Origin: Cyclaneusma minus | Taxonomy: Eukaryota > Ascomycota > Leotiomycetes > Marthamycetales > Marthamycetaceae | Direction of reading: 5' to 3' | DNA: 64,000 nt | Assembly: GCA_037179335.1 (NCBI GenBank) | Contig: JAKZHN010000008.1 | Coordinates: 868,001-932,000 of the forward strand | Part shown: piece after piece, positions 45,651-57,900 of the stretch | Position numbering within the stretch: the first letter of the stretch is position 1 | How the letters are laid out: the number at the start of each line of letters is the position of its first letter | Notes under the pieces: generated by a model | Told to the model about the DNA's origin: nothing | Seen by the model: only the letters and a program-made list of their open reading frames with translations | The model's database searches: none | Program-made: the position numbers and the translations under genes

Positions 45651-45894
45651 CCAAATCGAAATCAGCCGGGCCCTGGCTTGAGAAAAATTCGTCCTTCGAC
45701 TGAATCGAAAGCCTTCCCCTCCCAGTTCCCACACCCATCCCCCACCCTCTCCAAAGCCCCCCTCACCCCCCTCACCCCCCTCCTCAACCCCAGCCCCCCA
45801 CTCATCCCCACCATTAAAACCAGCCTCTCCGCCACTGCGCACAAATCCCACCCAAATCGAAAATCAGCCGGGCCCTAGCTTGAGAAAGATCCGT
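45651..45894. repeat. Pair of diverged direct repeats of about 41 bp
   Basis: The copies lie at about 45651-45690 and 45852-45894. Both contain ATCAGCCGGGCCCT followed by GCTTGAGAAA with few differences. They flank the most C-rich part of the spacer, so they may mark a local duplication of about 200 bp. Confidence 0.65.
45755..45812 (-). other. Potential G-quadruplex-forming run
   Basis: The plus strand has successive C runs of five to six bases separated by TCA or similar short spacers. The minus strand therefore carries four or more G runs with loops of three to seven bases, the canonical G4 pattern. No gene start is close by. Confidence 0.55.
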
Positions 45895-46747
45895 GCTTGC
45901 ATCGACTAGATCAAAGAACTTCAACAAACGCGGAAGACGAGACGGCGTGAATGGCGCTTGTTGAAACTTTTCTTACACAAGAGGTACATAGTAAAGTCGC
46001 ATGAGAGCTGGCGGCATGTAGGAGAGGATGGCTAATTCGTGGCATGGCTGTCGCTATGGCTGTGATTGTGTTGGTTTTTTGGGGGTATGGAAATGGAATG
46101 TCCAAGGTTGGCGGGAGATATGGCGAGCGCGAGAGTTTTATCGTCGAGATGCTTTGCATGTATCGTTAGTATTCAAACTCGAAAACCCACCTGTTCACAG
46201 CAATGGACGATCCCAACACAAAGTCGCAAAGTCCCCGCCCGTGACCCATCAAGCACAGATCGGATCATATACATCACGCTCCAAAGCTCAAAGTCAGAAA
46301 ACATTCCCAACTGTTTGTTTGAAGTTTTTTATTTTTCGGTTTTTGACTATCACACTATTCACTATTACGCTGCTCCGCGCGTCCCCGAAGTGCTGCTCAA
46401 GTGCTCTATGTATACACAACGGGCGAGAGAAAGCCCTGATATCTCGTACATGCCATCGCGTTTGTCCCTCACCCAGATTCTTCTATGCGCAAGAAAGCGA
46501 AACCGCGACAGCTTTGCTGTATCCTTCCTTCTATCGTGCGGAATAACAGCGAACAGCGCCCTTCCGGATCGAAGCGTCGATCAAGCCCTAGACGCCACAA
46601 AACGCCCTCAATGCTGCTGCGCGCTCAGACTAAAAAAACAAATGGCTGTTGCTGAGGTGGCCGAAGAAGTGCCCCCCCGGCAAGGGAATGGATGCGAATC
46701 GACAAACTCCTTTTTCAGATTCCCGATATTAGTGCGAATTTGGTCAC

Positions 46748-49018
46748 CTAGTCGTGTGTCTTGACCGTTTCGTATTTGATGGGGTGCACCAGAGTGCTCC
46801 TCAGACACATTCGCCCCGAGCCTTTCTGCTCTACCAGTGTACCACCCTCCTCGTTCTCCGCATGACCCAACCACCTTCTCCATAGGGCTCCCGCGAATCC
46901 ACTGTTGTAGTACCAGCTGGTGCCCTGAAAGTTGTGTTCATTGTAGTCTGCAAAGACGGAGGTGTTGTTGCCACCAGTGGATCCGAAAAGTCCAGCGTTG
47001 AAGTGCTCTTCGATAGATTCAAGGGGCCATTGGCGATCGAAATAGACGGGGTGAGGTGCGTAGATAGCTTTCAGACCATGGTGCAGTGCAACACTTGGAG
47101 GCCACATTTCCGCGAACATCGAGTGCTTCAGGATGTAGGTCTCTTCGTGCATGAGGTTAAGGAGACGCTTCGATAGACGACCGGCTGTGACAATAGCTAC
47201 ACGACGAGGTGGAATGGGGAAGTCGGTACTGTAGCCAGACACGTCGCTCTCGAAAACCCAGCGCGTGCCGTTCGGATCGAAAATAGGGTTGAGGGTGATC
47301 AGGTCGACTTCCTCACCAACACCGCACTGTTCCTGAGGTGCGCCATTCCCGCAATTCTCCGGCATAACAACCTCATCCTGGCCAACAAGCGTAGAGCCTT
47401 GGAATAGCGCTGGACCGAAGACTGCACGGTTGCCCTTATTCTCCTCCGCGACAAGAGCTGTAAAGTTCTCCCAGCTTCCGTGCAGACCAGGAATATAATA
47501 TTTGGCGTTGCGTTCCCACAATCCTTTGCGAGACTGAGCTTTACCCCACGCGCCCATTCGGTCGAACAGTTCGTAGTAGTGACCTGAGTAGCGCATGTCC
47601 ATCTCCCAGTTCCAGAAGAATTCGTACTCCGGATGCTGGTGGGCGAAGTATTGAAGAGGCATATGCAGAGATCTGTATGCGCCATGAATTGGCTGCTGGC
47701 TGGGGTTTTCAAAGTTGTCATTGTAAGGTCCAGGGTAGATCAATTCCATCTGCTTCTCAGACCACAAAGTGACGAGGCCCCAGAATTCTTCTGGAACATT
47801 TTCGCGGAGAACCTGTTGGTAGATTTCGTCTGATACCCAGATTGGAACATCGTTGTTCTTGACGTGGACGAGGAAGTGGACGGTATACTCTCCTCCAGAC
47901 AGCAGAGACAGCTCATTGATCATAGCGCGGAAGTTCATCATCACCTGTGGTCTCCAATGAAATCCTGTCCAAGTTCGAATGACAACCGCTTTCCGAGGGA
48001 TGGTCTTGAGTGCCTTGCTGAAGCCCCTGCTCTGCAAATCGGTTTGGTTGGCTCCCTCGAAACGCAGCTTGTTAGCCTCGTAACATCGGTCCTGCGCTTT
48101 GCTCCAGTCGACTGCTCGGTAGTCAATGCGGCCTCCAATCTGCTCCCAAACTTTTTCGCTGCCAGACCTTTCCACGTCCAGGCCAACACCAGCACCGCCT
48201 TCCGTCTCGTTGTAACCAAAGCCGTATGGGCCGAATCTGCCGAATCGATCGAAGCACACATCATCGCGAAGTCCGAGCGTCGAGTAGGAACCGATCAGAG
48301 GCTCAGCTTGTCCCTGGGGAATGCCCTCGAACGCGAAAATTTTGGGTGCAGCAATGGTTTTTGCGGAGTCCAAGTAGCAGTCATGCTTAGGATAGTATTC
48401 GGCCAAGTATTCTGGGGACGTGTAGTTCGGGTATGGCTCAAAGGCAACAGGGTTGAAGACCTGCTGTGTCGGCTCCAGAGGCTCCTCTTCATGCTGTTGC
48501 GGACGGGGAGGGTACTCGGGCACGTATTTGCTGAAGGGAACAAGCCCCCTGAGACCTTGGTAGTATGCGTTCAGCCTGCAGCTTTCGTCAGCAAACTTTC
48601 CTCAAACGCCAAGAGTTGGTGAAGTGGGCATTGTTTACCTCGGGTGCTTTTGCCAATGCATTAACATTGGCTTCGACGAAGGAGGTGGTGGCGGCCTGCC
48701 ATTCTGCGAGTAGCCAAAGTGACCCAGCACCAACAGAACCAAGCAGACAATCAGAATCAGTCCCCAGCGAAGAAGTCGAGACAGACGGGACGACCCGCGA
48801 AGACCGCGCAGTGGTGACCGCGAGCCGGCTCGCAGAGGGGACAGGTCTTCCGACTGGGGCAGCAAGGCGTAGATGCTGCTTTCTTGCAGCGACTTTTTCA
48901 GCGAGTCTATGGAAGAGAAATTCATGTTCTTCAAGTCCTTCTTCAAGTCCTGCACGAATTTGGATCGCGTTGGCGACTTTGTCGGAGAGGACAACGAGGG
49001 GAGGTCGGACGATTCCAT
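46748..49018 (-). CDS. DUF3405 type II membrane protein, glycosyltransferase-like
   Basis: Two exons, 49018-48639 and 48575-46748 (63-nt intron, AG|G phase), giving 735 residues. A Ser/Lys-rich cytosolic N-terminus with a possible amphipathic helix (FVQDLKKDLKNMNF) precedes one membrane helix at about residues 85-101 (WGLILIVCLVLLVLGH), then a Pro-rich stem and a large lumenal domain. That domain contains VVIRTWTGFHWRP, then EYTVHFLVHVKNNDVPIW, then FFWNWEMDMRYSGHYYELF with an acidic Asp-x-Asp-like centre, and YAPHPVYFD near the end. The order matches DUF3405, found in many moulds and thought to be a Golgi-type glycosyltransferase fold. Activity is not established. The reading frame has no 3' anomalies. 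Confidence 0.88.
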
Positions 49019-51326
49019 TTGCCGCTATGTAAAGAATGGCCAATCCTCCGCTTTCGACAGCTTCACACGCTCGGGAGTCGTAGGCACCGGATGCGCATCG
49101 GGCGGGTGGCCGGCGGTGGTGTTGAGGAGTGCGCGGGTGGTGGACGTTGAACGAGTGACAGAAAGGGGAGTGGCCTTGAGGGAGACTTGGCGAGACGCGG
49201 TTTTTTGTCAGTTAAGGATTGACAGGCGGGCCACAGCAGCTTCCGCTTTCAAGGCAGGCGTGGCTTCTGCGGACGCGTTGCTGGCGTTAGGGAGTGGGAG
49301 ATGCAGTGCTACCAGTAGTCGCAGAGTAGTGTAGCAGACTGGAGCAGCAGCAGCAAAAAGAGGGAGAAGCGTCAAGCGGCAGCCAAATTTAAGCCGTATG
49401 TCCAGACTCTCCACCATGCTATCTAGCCCCTAGTCGGCTCTGTTGGGTCCTGACAGCGGAAGCATGCTGGCCCCAAAGAGGCTTAGCGCACACGCGCTAC
49501 GCCAGACGTGCCCGGCGGCCCGCCGCATTTTATCCCAGCCTTTTCTACATGTAATAATGGTCCTTACTCCAGCCGAGTGCGCGTTCAATGTTCTATGGCT
49601 CGTGAGACCAAATATTCCCCGACGCCGCTCTCCGAAGCCCACTGCACGGCCAGACAATTACATGTAGGCTTCGGGACATGGACGGCTTCGTGATGCTTCT
49701 CGCAATGCGCACTGCATCTTCTATGCGCCATGCTTGTGCTCGTCCTTTCTTGCTTTCGCGCTTCCTCCAGTGCTCCACCTCGGAACGACAAAACACCAGA
49801 CATCAATATCAAATGGCGGGAAAGTCCAAGGCCGGGGGATCGCATCAAAACATTAATCAGTTCGGGGCGCTGAGCCGAAAGGAGGGGCTCCGCCTCAGGG
49901 CACCGTGCTCAGCACGCAGTCATGGAGAGACAACATCAAGGCATTTGATTTTGGCTCTAGAAGCTATGTGCGGAGGTTGCTCAATCACCTCGAAACGGCC
50001 GCGCGAGGCGGATGCACAGGGGGCACGAGCAGGCGAGAACAGATGCGACCCCAACCGTGACAGCGGCCAATGTTAGCATTCGAGAGTGGTGAGACCGGCG
50101 ACTTGTGACTTGAGAGTTGAGTGTCGATCGACTGGAGCTCGCACCTCTTTGAACAAGAAATACTCACGAAAAAAGCAAAGGGCGAAAGCGAAAAACAAAG
50201 CACAAGAGCGTCGAGTCACAGCCGTCAGTCCCTGCATCGGGAAATATTTGGGGGTTTCTATTTTCGACCAAGTCATTCGACTCGCCTCGCATCGCCGGCT
50301 CCAATTTTCTTCATCAAACGTGCGCTCTCTGCGACCTTCCGTGCTTTGCAACCAAGGCACGAACGCCTCGACAAAGCAGCAAGATCCCTTCCACCTCGAG
50401 CAGCCGGAGATGATCTTACCAGAGAGGAGATTCATGTGAGTGAACATACATGTACCTATGTACTTTACTCAACTGCACGTCTGGCGCCGTTGATAAGAGT
50501 CCAGACTGGTGCTGCCATTGGCTCCAGATGTCTCTCCCCTTTTCGACGCGCGAAGGCGTTATGACAGGGGTGAGATGAGCCAAACGGCGTTTAATATCGT
50601 TCTTAACTGGCATGGCTCTCTCTTGGCCTTGAGATCCAACCCGCCTTCCGCATATGGCCTCGGTAATGTGCTCAACTTCTCTCAGGCAAGACATGAGCGT
50701 AGCCTCTTCAAACCTCACCACATCATGCCGGCGAGGCGCCTCCACCCAGTCGTTTGGATTACCCGCACAGCAACAAACTCTAAGCGACGATCAACGTGTC
50801 GCAAGAGCCTCAGCCAGCCGTCGCGTCAAGACGTCATCCAGCCACCCGGGAAGCCTCCCAAAAGGCCGTGCTATGCTTTTGCAGGAGCAAAGTGGAGACT
50901 CATTCGATGTTTTGGTACCGTCGAAAGCAACCTAAGTGTTATCGGCCAAGTTTCGCGTCGAGACAGAGATGTGACGATTCGAGCCTCGCTCCGCATGATT
51001 CTGAGCGTTTTCCTATTCTCGCTATTAAGAAAGCTCTCGCCATCGAGCTTCTGCATGAAAGACCCTTACCGTCGCTTGCCTTCTGCCCACACTTGCGTCT
51101 TCAGAGATTATGCCTTCGACAAAGCCATGCCTCCAACGGTATCAAAGCCAGCCAAATCACGTGACTACGTTATAAAGGCGCATGTAACGTTTCATCCGAC
51201 GGCTCGTGATTGACGGGATCATATCTCTGCCACCTTTGTTATTCCCTTGTGTTTATTGCTTCCAACTGGAATCTGAGCTGTCTACTTCTTTCGTTGTCTC
51301 ACTTTCCTATCTCAATCTCTACGAGC
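49019..51326. other. Long intergenic region
   Basis: About 2.3 kb with no supportable gene. A plus-strand frame of about 230 residues (50509-51213) is Arg/Ser-rich, lacks domains and overlaps other frames, and I do not accept it. The right part should be the promoter region for the small membrane-protein gene. Confidence 0.4.
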
Positions 51327-51942
51327 ATGGCTCGCTGCTGTTGGCCATGGATAACAGATTTGTCCGCCCTAGCCGCGGTTGTTATCATTGGCATGTAGGG
51401 GGGTACACACGCTCGTGGTAGTAAAGTCTGTTATGCGCACTTCGGAACTTTCAGCTACTAGGGATACTCCTAATAGTATTCTTATTGATTGAGAACACCT
51501 CTAAGTTTTGGCTGAGACACTTGACAAGCGATTATTCTACCCTTGAGAAGCTGGATAAGTGGTTGGACATTCTTCTGTTGATCGGCTACGTTCCCGTACT
51601 AGTCGGAACACACTATTTCGTACTATTCTGTCACCACTGTCACCACAGCTCTAAACACCGACGCCGCAAAGGCGGGGAAGTATATGGAGGCTATCTTGCC
51701 TTATCGTGGTAGGTGGCCTCTCTTCTGATTCGTGATCGCTCGTGTGCTCCGGTCCAAGTGTGGCCAACAACGGGCAGTATTCTACTGCAGGTAATCTATC
51801 TTCTTCCCATGGTTCGTCTTATCTCGGAGCCACTACGGAGGGCGTGTACAACTCGAGTCTCGTGGCAAAAGCGCAAAGATTGGTATATGGTTACATGGAG
51901 CCGCCTCGCTTCTTGACTGTCCATCCATTGTCAAAGCTTTGA
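51327..51942 (+). CDS. Predicted small two-helix membrane protein
   Basis: Reconstructed from three exons, 51327-51390, 51462-51708 and 51759-51942, giving 164 residues. The second intron is a standard 50-nt GT-AG (GTAGGT donor). The first works in phase only as a GC-AG intron (donor GCATGT), so exon 1 is less sure. The start MARCCWPW leads into a hydrophobic helix completed across the first junction (AAVVIIGILLIVFLLI). A second helix follows (WLDILLLIGYVPVLVG), then a His/Cys/Arg/Lys-rich segment and a Ser/Gly/Tyr-rich tail. No family is recognised. It ends 59 nt before the PTR2 start codon on the same strand, so it may be a separate gene, part of an alternative PTR2 transcript, or a regulatory upstream product. 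Confidence 0.45.
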
Positions 51943-52001
51943 GTTCTATGTACAGAGCCTCAAGTTGAAAGTGGCTCAGAAGGAGTCACGAATCCCAAGT
52001 A

Positions 52002-54970
52002 ATGTGTACGTCGTCCGTCTCACGCGATCCATGTACTCCCTGCTAAAACCAACCAGCTGTCGGCACAAACCTCGTCCTTCAGGACATCCTGACGACGGGT
52101 GCAGACGCAGAACCCATTATTGATAGGCATTCGCAGCCGTTACACGAATCTCTCAAGCATCAAGATGTCATTCCCGAGAAGTCGTTACCGATGTACGATG
52201 CCCGAGAAGATGCTACTGCTGTGGAGGTAGCCTCGCATACCACTGCAGGAGGCCTTCAAGAGCCTACAGAGGATGAATGGACAACCCTCCGCAAGGTGTC
52301 TGGCAAAGTGCCGGTGATCGCATACACCCTTTGCCTGGTCGAGTTCGCCGAACGCGCGTCATACTATGGCTGTCAAAACGTATTCAGCAATTTTATGCAG
52401 TTCCCGCTCCCAGAAGGTGGAAATGGCGGTATGTCGAGCCTTTCTGCGTTTGCCAGGCTTCCTTAGGTGCCTCGGAGTTCTGGAAATATGCGAAAAGCTA
52501 TTCCAAGGCACTGGGGAAGAGGAACAGACTCCAATATTGCGAGACTCATTGCTGACAGCCGTTAATAGCTGGTGCCACACCCGCTGGGTCTCAGGAAACT
52601 GCTGGAGCGTTGGGGCTCGGCCTCCAAGTCTCCTCGGCCATCAGCATTCTTTTCACCTTCCTGGCCTATACAATTCCCTTACTGGGCGGCTGGATTGCAG
52701 ACACGAAATTAGGCAGATACAAGACAATTTGTATTGGCGTCACCATCTGTGGCATCTCGCATTTGTATGTGGAGATAAATAACGAAAAATGGCATTGCAA
52801 AGGGGAATTCGCTGACCTCTTTTGTAGAATCATGCTCTTCGGCGCTCTTCCGTCTGTACTTCAGGCTGGGAGAGGAACAGCGCCTTTTATGGTCGCGCTG
52901 ATGCTGTTGGCACTTGGAGCTGGTAGGTTCGCTGATGAGTTGGAGTATGTTACTGGTGAAAAGTTGTGCTAACTATTGGGTAGGACTATTCAAGTCTAAT
53001 ATTGTGCCTGCTGTTATTGATCAGTATCCGCATCACAAGTCATATGTAGATACTCTACCCTCGGGAGAACGCATTATTGTGGACGTGGAATCTACTATCC
53101 AGCGTGAGTACCAGCTCAAGCAGCCATTCTGAATCTCTCAGCCACCGAGACGAGTCCAAGTCACCTAGAGCAACATGGGTAGTTTTATCCTGCTCTCGTA
53201 ACTTGGAGCAATTCAATGACCCCAGCAATGTCTGAAGGCTTCTTGGTCAGCTCTAGTGACGTGGATCGATCATAGAAAGAAAGCCCGTGTCAGATTTGGC
53301 AGCCCCTCGCTTCTATTAGTGGATACTAATTGCGGAAATGTTTGTAGGCATGATGCTCACCTTCTACATGCTGGTGAATGTTGGTGCGTTCCTTGGCATT
53401 GCTACGACGTATTCAGAGAAAGACGTATGAAATCCAGCCTCTCGTGCTCGGTCCGAAAGTATCTATTGACGCTATATGCTGACTTGCGCCGTTTTCTAGG
53501 TCGGATATTGGCTAGCATAGTAAGTCAATTCTCTTCAGACCGAGTTTAGATCGAAGCTTGAGCTCTCCACTATTGAATGGCCCAGCAGTCACGTCACAGG
53601 CTCATCTCCAAGTACCAAATGAAAAGCCCCTTCTATTTAGCTAATACCTATTTCCCAGCCTGATCCCACTAGTACTATATCTCCTACTTCCCGCGCTGTT
53701 GTGGTGGGCATATCCCAAAACCGTCAAAAAGCCACCCTCCGGGAGCGACCTCGGAAACGTCTTGAAAATCATCGGCATATCACTGAAGAAGAACGGTCTA
53801 CGCATTGGTCGTGCAGGATTCTGGGATGCTGCGAAGCCCGAGGTTCTCGAATCTCAGGGGAAGACTGCAGCGTGGTCTGGAGCGTTTGTGGATGATGTTG
53901 CGAGGACTGCGAAGGCGTGTGGGATCTTTTTGTTCTTTCCCATCTGGAATCTCAATGATGGTGGCATCGGTTTGTGGCCCGTGTTCCTCTCCTGGTTCAG
54001 CCTTATGTTTATCTGGTGTTTATTGACTGAGGTTTCCACACTTTGCCCCTGTCTTCTAACCATGATGATAGGCAATATTCAGACCTCCCAAGGTTCGTCG
54101 ATGACGACCAGCGGTGCGCCTAATGATCTTCTGGGGAACTTCAAGTAAGTGCCTTTCTGGAGTCGAACTGCCCACTGTCCTGTTCAGAACAGCCAGGCCT
54201 TGAAGATCGGAGGATTAGAATCAGCCACAACAAGTGTTTGTGTTGTGTTGTCACCTTTGATATCGAGCCCCTCGAAGTACGGCACTAGCCCATCGACGCT
54301 TCGTTCTAACACATTGTCCAGTCCTTTAACCATCATCGTCGCCATTCCAATCCTTAACTATGTCATCTATCCCTACCTGCGAAAGAAAAACATCCATTTT
54401 GGACGAATCAGCCGTATATCATTCGGCTTCCTCCTCGGCTCCATCGCTATCGCCATCGGCGCCATCCTCCAATGGCGCGTCTACGTCACCTCTCCCTGCG
54501 GCTACCACGCAACCTCCTGTTCCCTCGGCACCGGCGTCTCCCCCATCTCCATCTGGACGCAAGTCCCCCTCTACGTCCTCCAAGCGCTCTCGGAATGCTT
54601 CTGCAACGTGACGGCCTACGAAATCGCCTATGCGCGGTCTCCACCCAACATGAAAGGCCTCGTAGTAGGATTTTTCCTGTTTACGACGGCGCTGAGTTCG
54701 GCGCTGAGCGAGGCTTTTACGCCGGTGCTGAAGGATCCTTATCTGATTTGGCCGTTTGTGGCGACGAGTGTGGCGGGGTTTGTGCTGGCGGGCTGGTTTT
54801 GGGTGCATTATAGGGAGTTGGATGGTGATGTGTATATGACGCAGACGAATGTGGAGAGTCATAAGGAGGCGGTGGAGAAGGGGCTTGGGGGCGGTGCGGG
54901 GAGGGAGGATGAGGAGAGGGCGCTGCCGGTTGGGAATGAGATGTTGGACAGGAAGAGGGAGAAGGAATAG
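52002..54970 (+). CDS. POT-family (PTR2-like) di/tripeptide transporter
   Basis: Ten exons: 52002-52005, 52057-52428, 52569-52764, 52828-52922, 52984-53103, 53348-53424, 53500-53519, 53659-53969, 54072-54144 and 54322-54970, giving 638 residues. All phases agree. The first coding exon is just ATGT and the seventh is 20 nt. Signatures: ERASYYGCQNVFSNF in helix 1 (the ExxER-type region), GGWIADTKLGRYKTI in the loop 2-3 motif, FFPIWNLNDGGIG, then SSMTTSGAPNDLLGNFNPL, which is the conserved NP-containing helix region, and ALSECFCNVTAYEIAYARSPPNMKGLVVGFF near the end. The family imports di- and tripeptides with protons at the plasma membrane. The intron at 53104-53347 (244 nt) is unusually long and could hold an unrecognised small exon. 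Confidence 0.9.
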
Positions 54971-57900
54971 GGGCTCGAGCTGAGGTTGAGAAGGAGGATG
55001 CACGGAATTGTCTTGTTCTCTCAGTCACATTTTATGTCGGTTCAAAGCGCCAGACTTGATTGCATAACATAGAACCATGATACTTCATGGATCAATGCCC
55101 GTCCCTACATGTAGGACCTAATATGTGAGCCTGGACGTCACTTGGTTTGGCAATTGCTGAAGCCATGGTAGGCCGAAATGAGACAGACATTTAATGACAA
55201 TGGCTACACATCCCCCTTATGCTTGCCATCCCCTATCAGTTGCAGGTAGTTTCCTACGTCACGCTTCACCGATTCATGAAGATTCGGATGTTCGGCTTCA
55301 CACCGAAGATAAACGCTTCGACGAGCAGCTTCATCCGTTTGGAACCCGAATGACTTGGAACTTGTCAGATAGTATACAGGCCTGGGCGATATAAACGCCT
55401 ACTACGGGGGTTGTAGGGCACATGAATAGGCACCTTTAGGTTCGCTGGGGGATTAGTAGAATCGGCATATTGGATTTTCGGCGAGGTTCAATCTCTACAT
55501 AGGTACCTTAACAGTCCGGGTCTGCGGCGACTCGGCGGGAAGCATTCTATTATCACAACCACAAACTCCGTTATAGCCATCTTCAACTGCCGGGCAGATC
55601 CTCCGTTCATTATGCATAATAAGGGAACTAGTACTGGTCGTGCTTACTCGCGGGAAGATTGTAACCAGTTAGATCTCAGCGACCTCCTGGTGCCAAGTTG
55701 AAGTTGCGCTTAGACTTGGAGTTGAAGTTGAAGCTTGCGCTTGAAGTTGAAGCTGCCAAGTTGGAGTTGCCAATTTGAAGCTTGCACTTAAACTTGGAAT
55801 TAAAGCTTCATTCAAGCCGAAGTTAGAGCTGTTAACTTGAAGCTGTGCTTGAACTTGAACTTGAACTTTCCAAGTTGAAATTGAAGTTGAAGCTGCACTT
55901 GAGCTTGCAAAGACTATTAATAAGGGGCTGTATCAAGTGATTTCGGCCCCTGAGACTAAGCCACAGTTCTGTGAGCCCGGGCCCCGCAGAGCGGTCTTGA
56001 AATCTCGAAAGGAACGCTCATAGATACGACGACATAGTTCTTCCCCTGTGTATGTGACGAAGAAGCCGAAGAGTGGCCATTACATGTCAGTTTACAGATA
56101 TTCAACTCCATTCAGATCCCCTGTCTAGTTCCCTTCGTGGGCTGGAACCGCTGAGCTCTTGCCGGGGCTGATCTTCCCGGGGGCCAGCCATGTTGCTGAC
56201 CCAAGGCCACCGGTTTTGCATTGCCGTTGTGGTTTCAAAGTCAGCTAAATTTCAACTGCCGGAGATACAAACGTCGAAGAATGACTGAACGTTTTAGCGA
56301 GTCTAATGATAGTAGACTGTCTGCGCCACGTTTCCAGACAACAGGGCGTCTTTCCAAACAACCTCACGATGATGCAAATTCTCGACTGTTGACGTTACTC
56401 TCCTCTCCCAGAAACTTTGATACCCCATCAGAGTCGGAGATCCGGGGCCCGGAAAGCATAAAGAGAGGGACCGCGGGGCAACCTTACACAGCTCGACCTC
56501 GTGCGAACCGCGAAGTTCCAGGTATTCAAGAGTTTATGCATCAAGTGCTAGATAGTTGCAAACCTTAAAGTGTCGCCTCCAACCTTGTCATTCGCTCTTT
56601 TTTTCTAGTCTCCGCGGGGAGTTTGGATAGAGGATGCTCGCCGTTGTTGCGGGATTCTAGACTTTGATGTGAGAAGGGAGACGTCGATGGGAGTCCAGTG
56701 AGTTCTTTCGAAATGTCTCGGGTAATGCCTGGGTTGGACTGCTTGAAAGTCTGGAAGTCGGCTAGGTGTATGTCTCTTAGCCGGGGATGGTTGAAATCGT
56801 TTGAGACCGGGTAGATTCTGGGTTGCGTGTAGAGGAACATCGACCAAAACGCTGCCATCTTTCTATATTGGTGTGCCATGCGAATTCGGTCAGGTAAACA
56901 GATCATAGATGCCCATATCAATTCTCGATTGCAAAAACACACACGTAGCCTCCTAGCATCTCCCCCCAGCCTCCCAGCAGTACTTTCACATGCCCGGCTA
57001 TCATCACAGCCAGAAAAGTGCTTCCCACCAGCAATCCCAAAAGTACAATCGTCCAAACCGCGGAACAAATCCGTCAAGTCCACATGTCACAGCACCAATT
57101 CCGTCCCCCCAACTCCAACAACAAGCCACAACGTGAACCTTGAGTTAACCTTGCGCCTCGCCCCCGTCTTTGCACGGCCAATCCAGACCCTCGAATATGC
57201 ATGATGTACCCCCGGACGCCCGAGCATCAAGACACAAGACTTTTCTCCAGATTCTGCAAGAAGATCAAGGCTTGACTTGACCGCGAATACATCGTATGCC
57301 GCAGCAAGCATACACAAGACTGATGCCAAGTCTGTTTGGAAGGTTTCGATCGCGGATGAGACAAGCTTGCTTGTTACGATCAGAGGGAGGTGCTACTCGA
57401 TGATCAAGAGATTCGAGTCGGGCACATTAGCAAGATGATGGTCACAAGGTGATAGTGATATTTGTCTGGCTGTTTGTGTCGGGAGGTGTGCTTCCGATAT
57501 GATAGCGGCAATGCGGGGAGGATACCGCGAAATACCATAGCTAGCTGGCGGGAATAGCACCAGTATCTTGCGGTTTGCAAGTCGTCGTCACGAATGGTAT
57601 CGGGTAGGCGCCCCAAGAACAGGGTGATGGTCATCGGATGCGATCTTTACTACTGAAAAAGAGGGTTAAACGATCAGAAATTGCGTCGACAATCCAGGGT
57701 GATACAAGTAATTAGGGACGATGTGATTGGACCCCAGCAAGCTGGTAGTGAGGCAATGCCCTTCCATCATCTTCGAATCGTCCATGTTTGGAAAGTCCAT
57801 ACAACATGCTCCCAATCACATTACACTCAACGCGAGGAACATCTCAATTCAACATAGCGTCCATGAAAACCATGATAGATCCACACAAATAGAGAAGCCA

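Larger units (their letters stand above)
44452..46747. other. Intergenic region, C-rich in part
   Basis: About 2.3 kb. From about 45030 to 45880 the plus strand is extremely C-rich, so open frames there are Pro/Ser translations without meaning. It contains a possible G-quadruplex on the minus strand and a direct repeat (annotated separately). Frames near 46028-46764 have no family resemblance. Confidence 0.5.

Noticed and set aside
47864..48622. 252-residue plus-strand frame
   Set aside because: It is antisense to the DUF3405 protein, whose coding strand has clear conserved motifs.
50509..51213. 234-residue plus-strand frame
   Set aside because: Arg/Ser-rich with no conserved segment, and other frames overlap it on both strands.
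55470..55510. GGTTCAATCTC, resembling a tRNA B box
   Set aside because: No A box at the right distance upstream and no cloverleaf could be folded around it by eye.
56565..57083. 172-residue minus-strand frame
   Set aside because: It begins at GTG, has no domain, and its composition resembles random translation.
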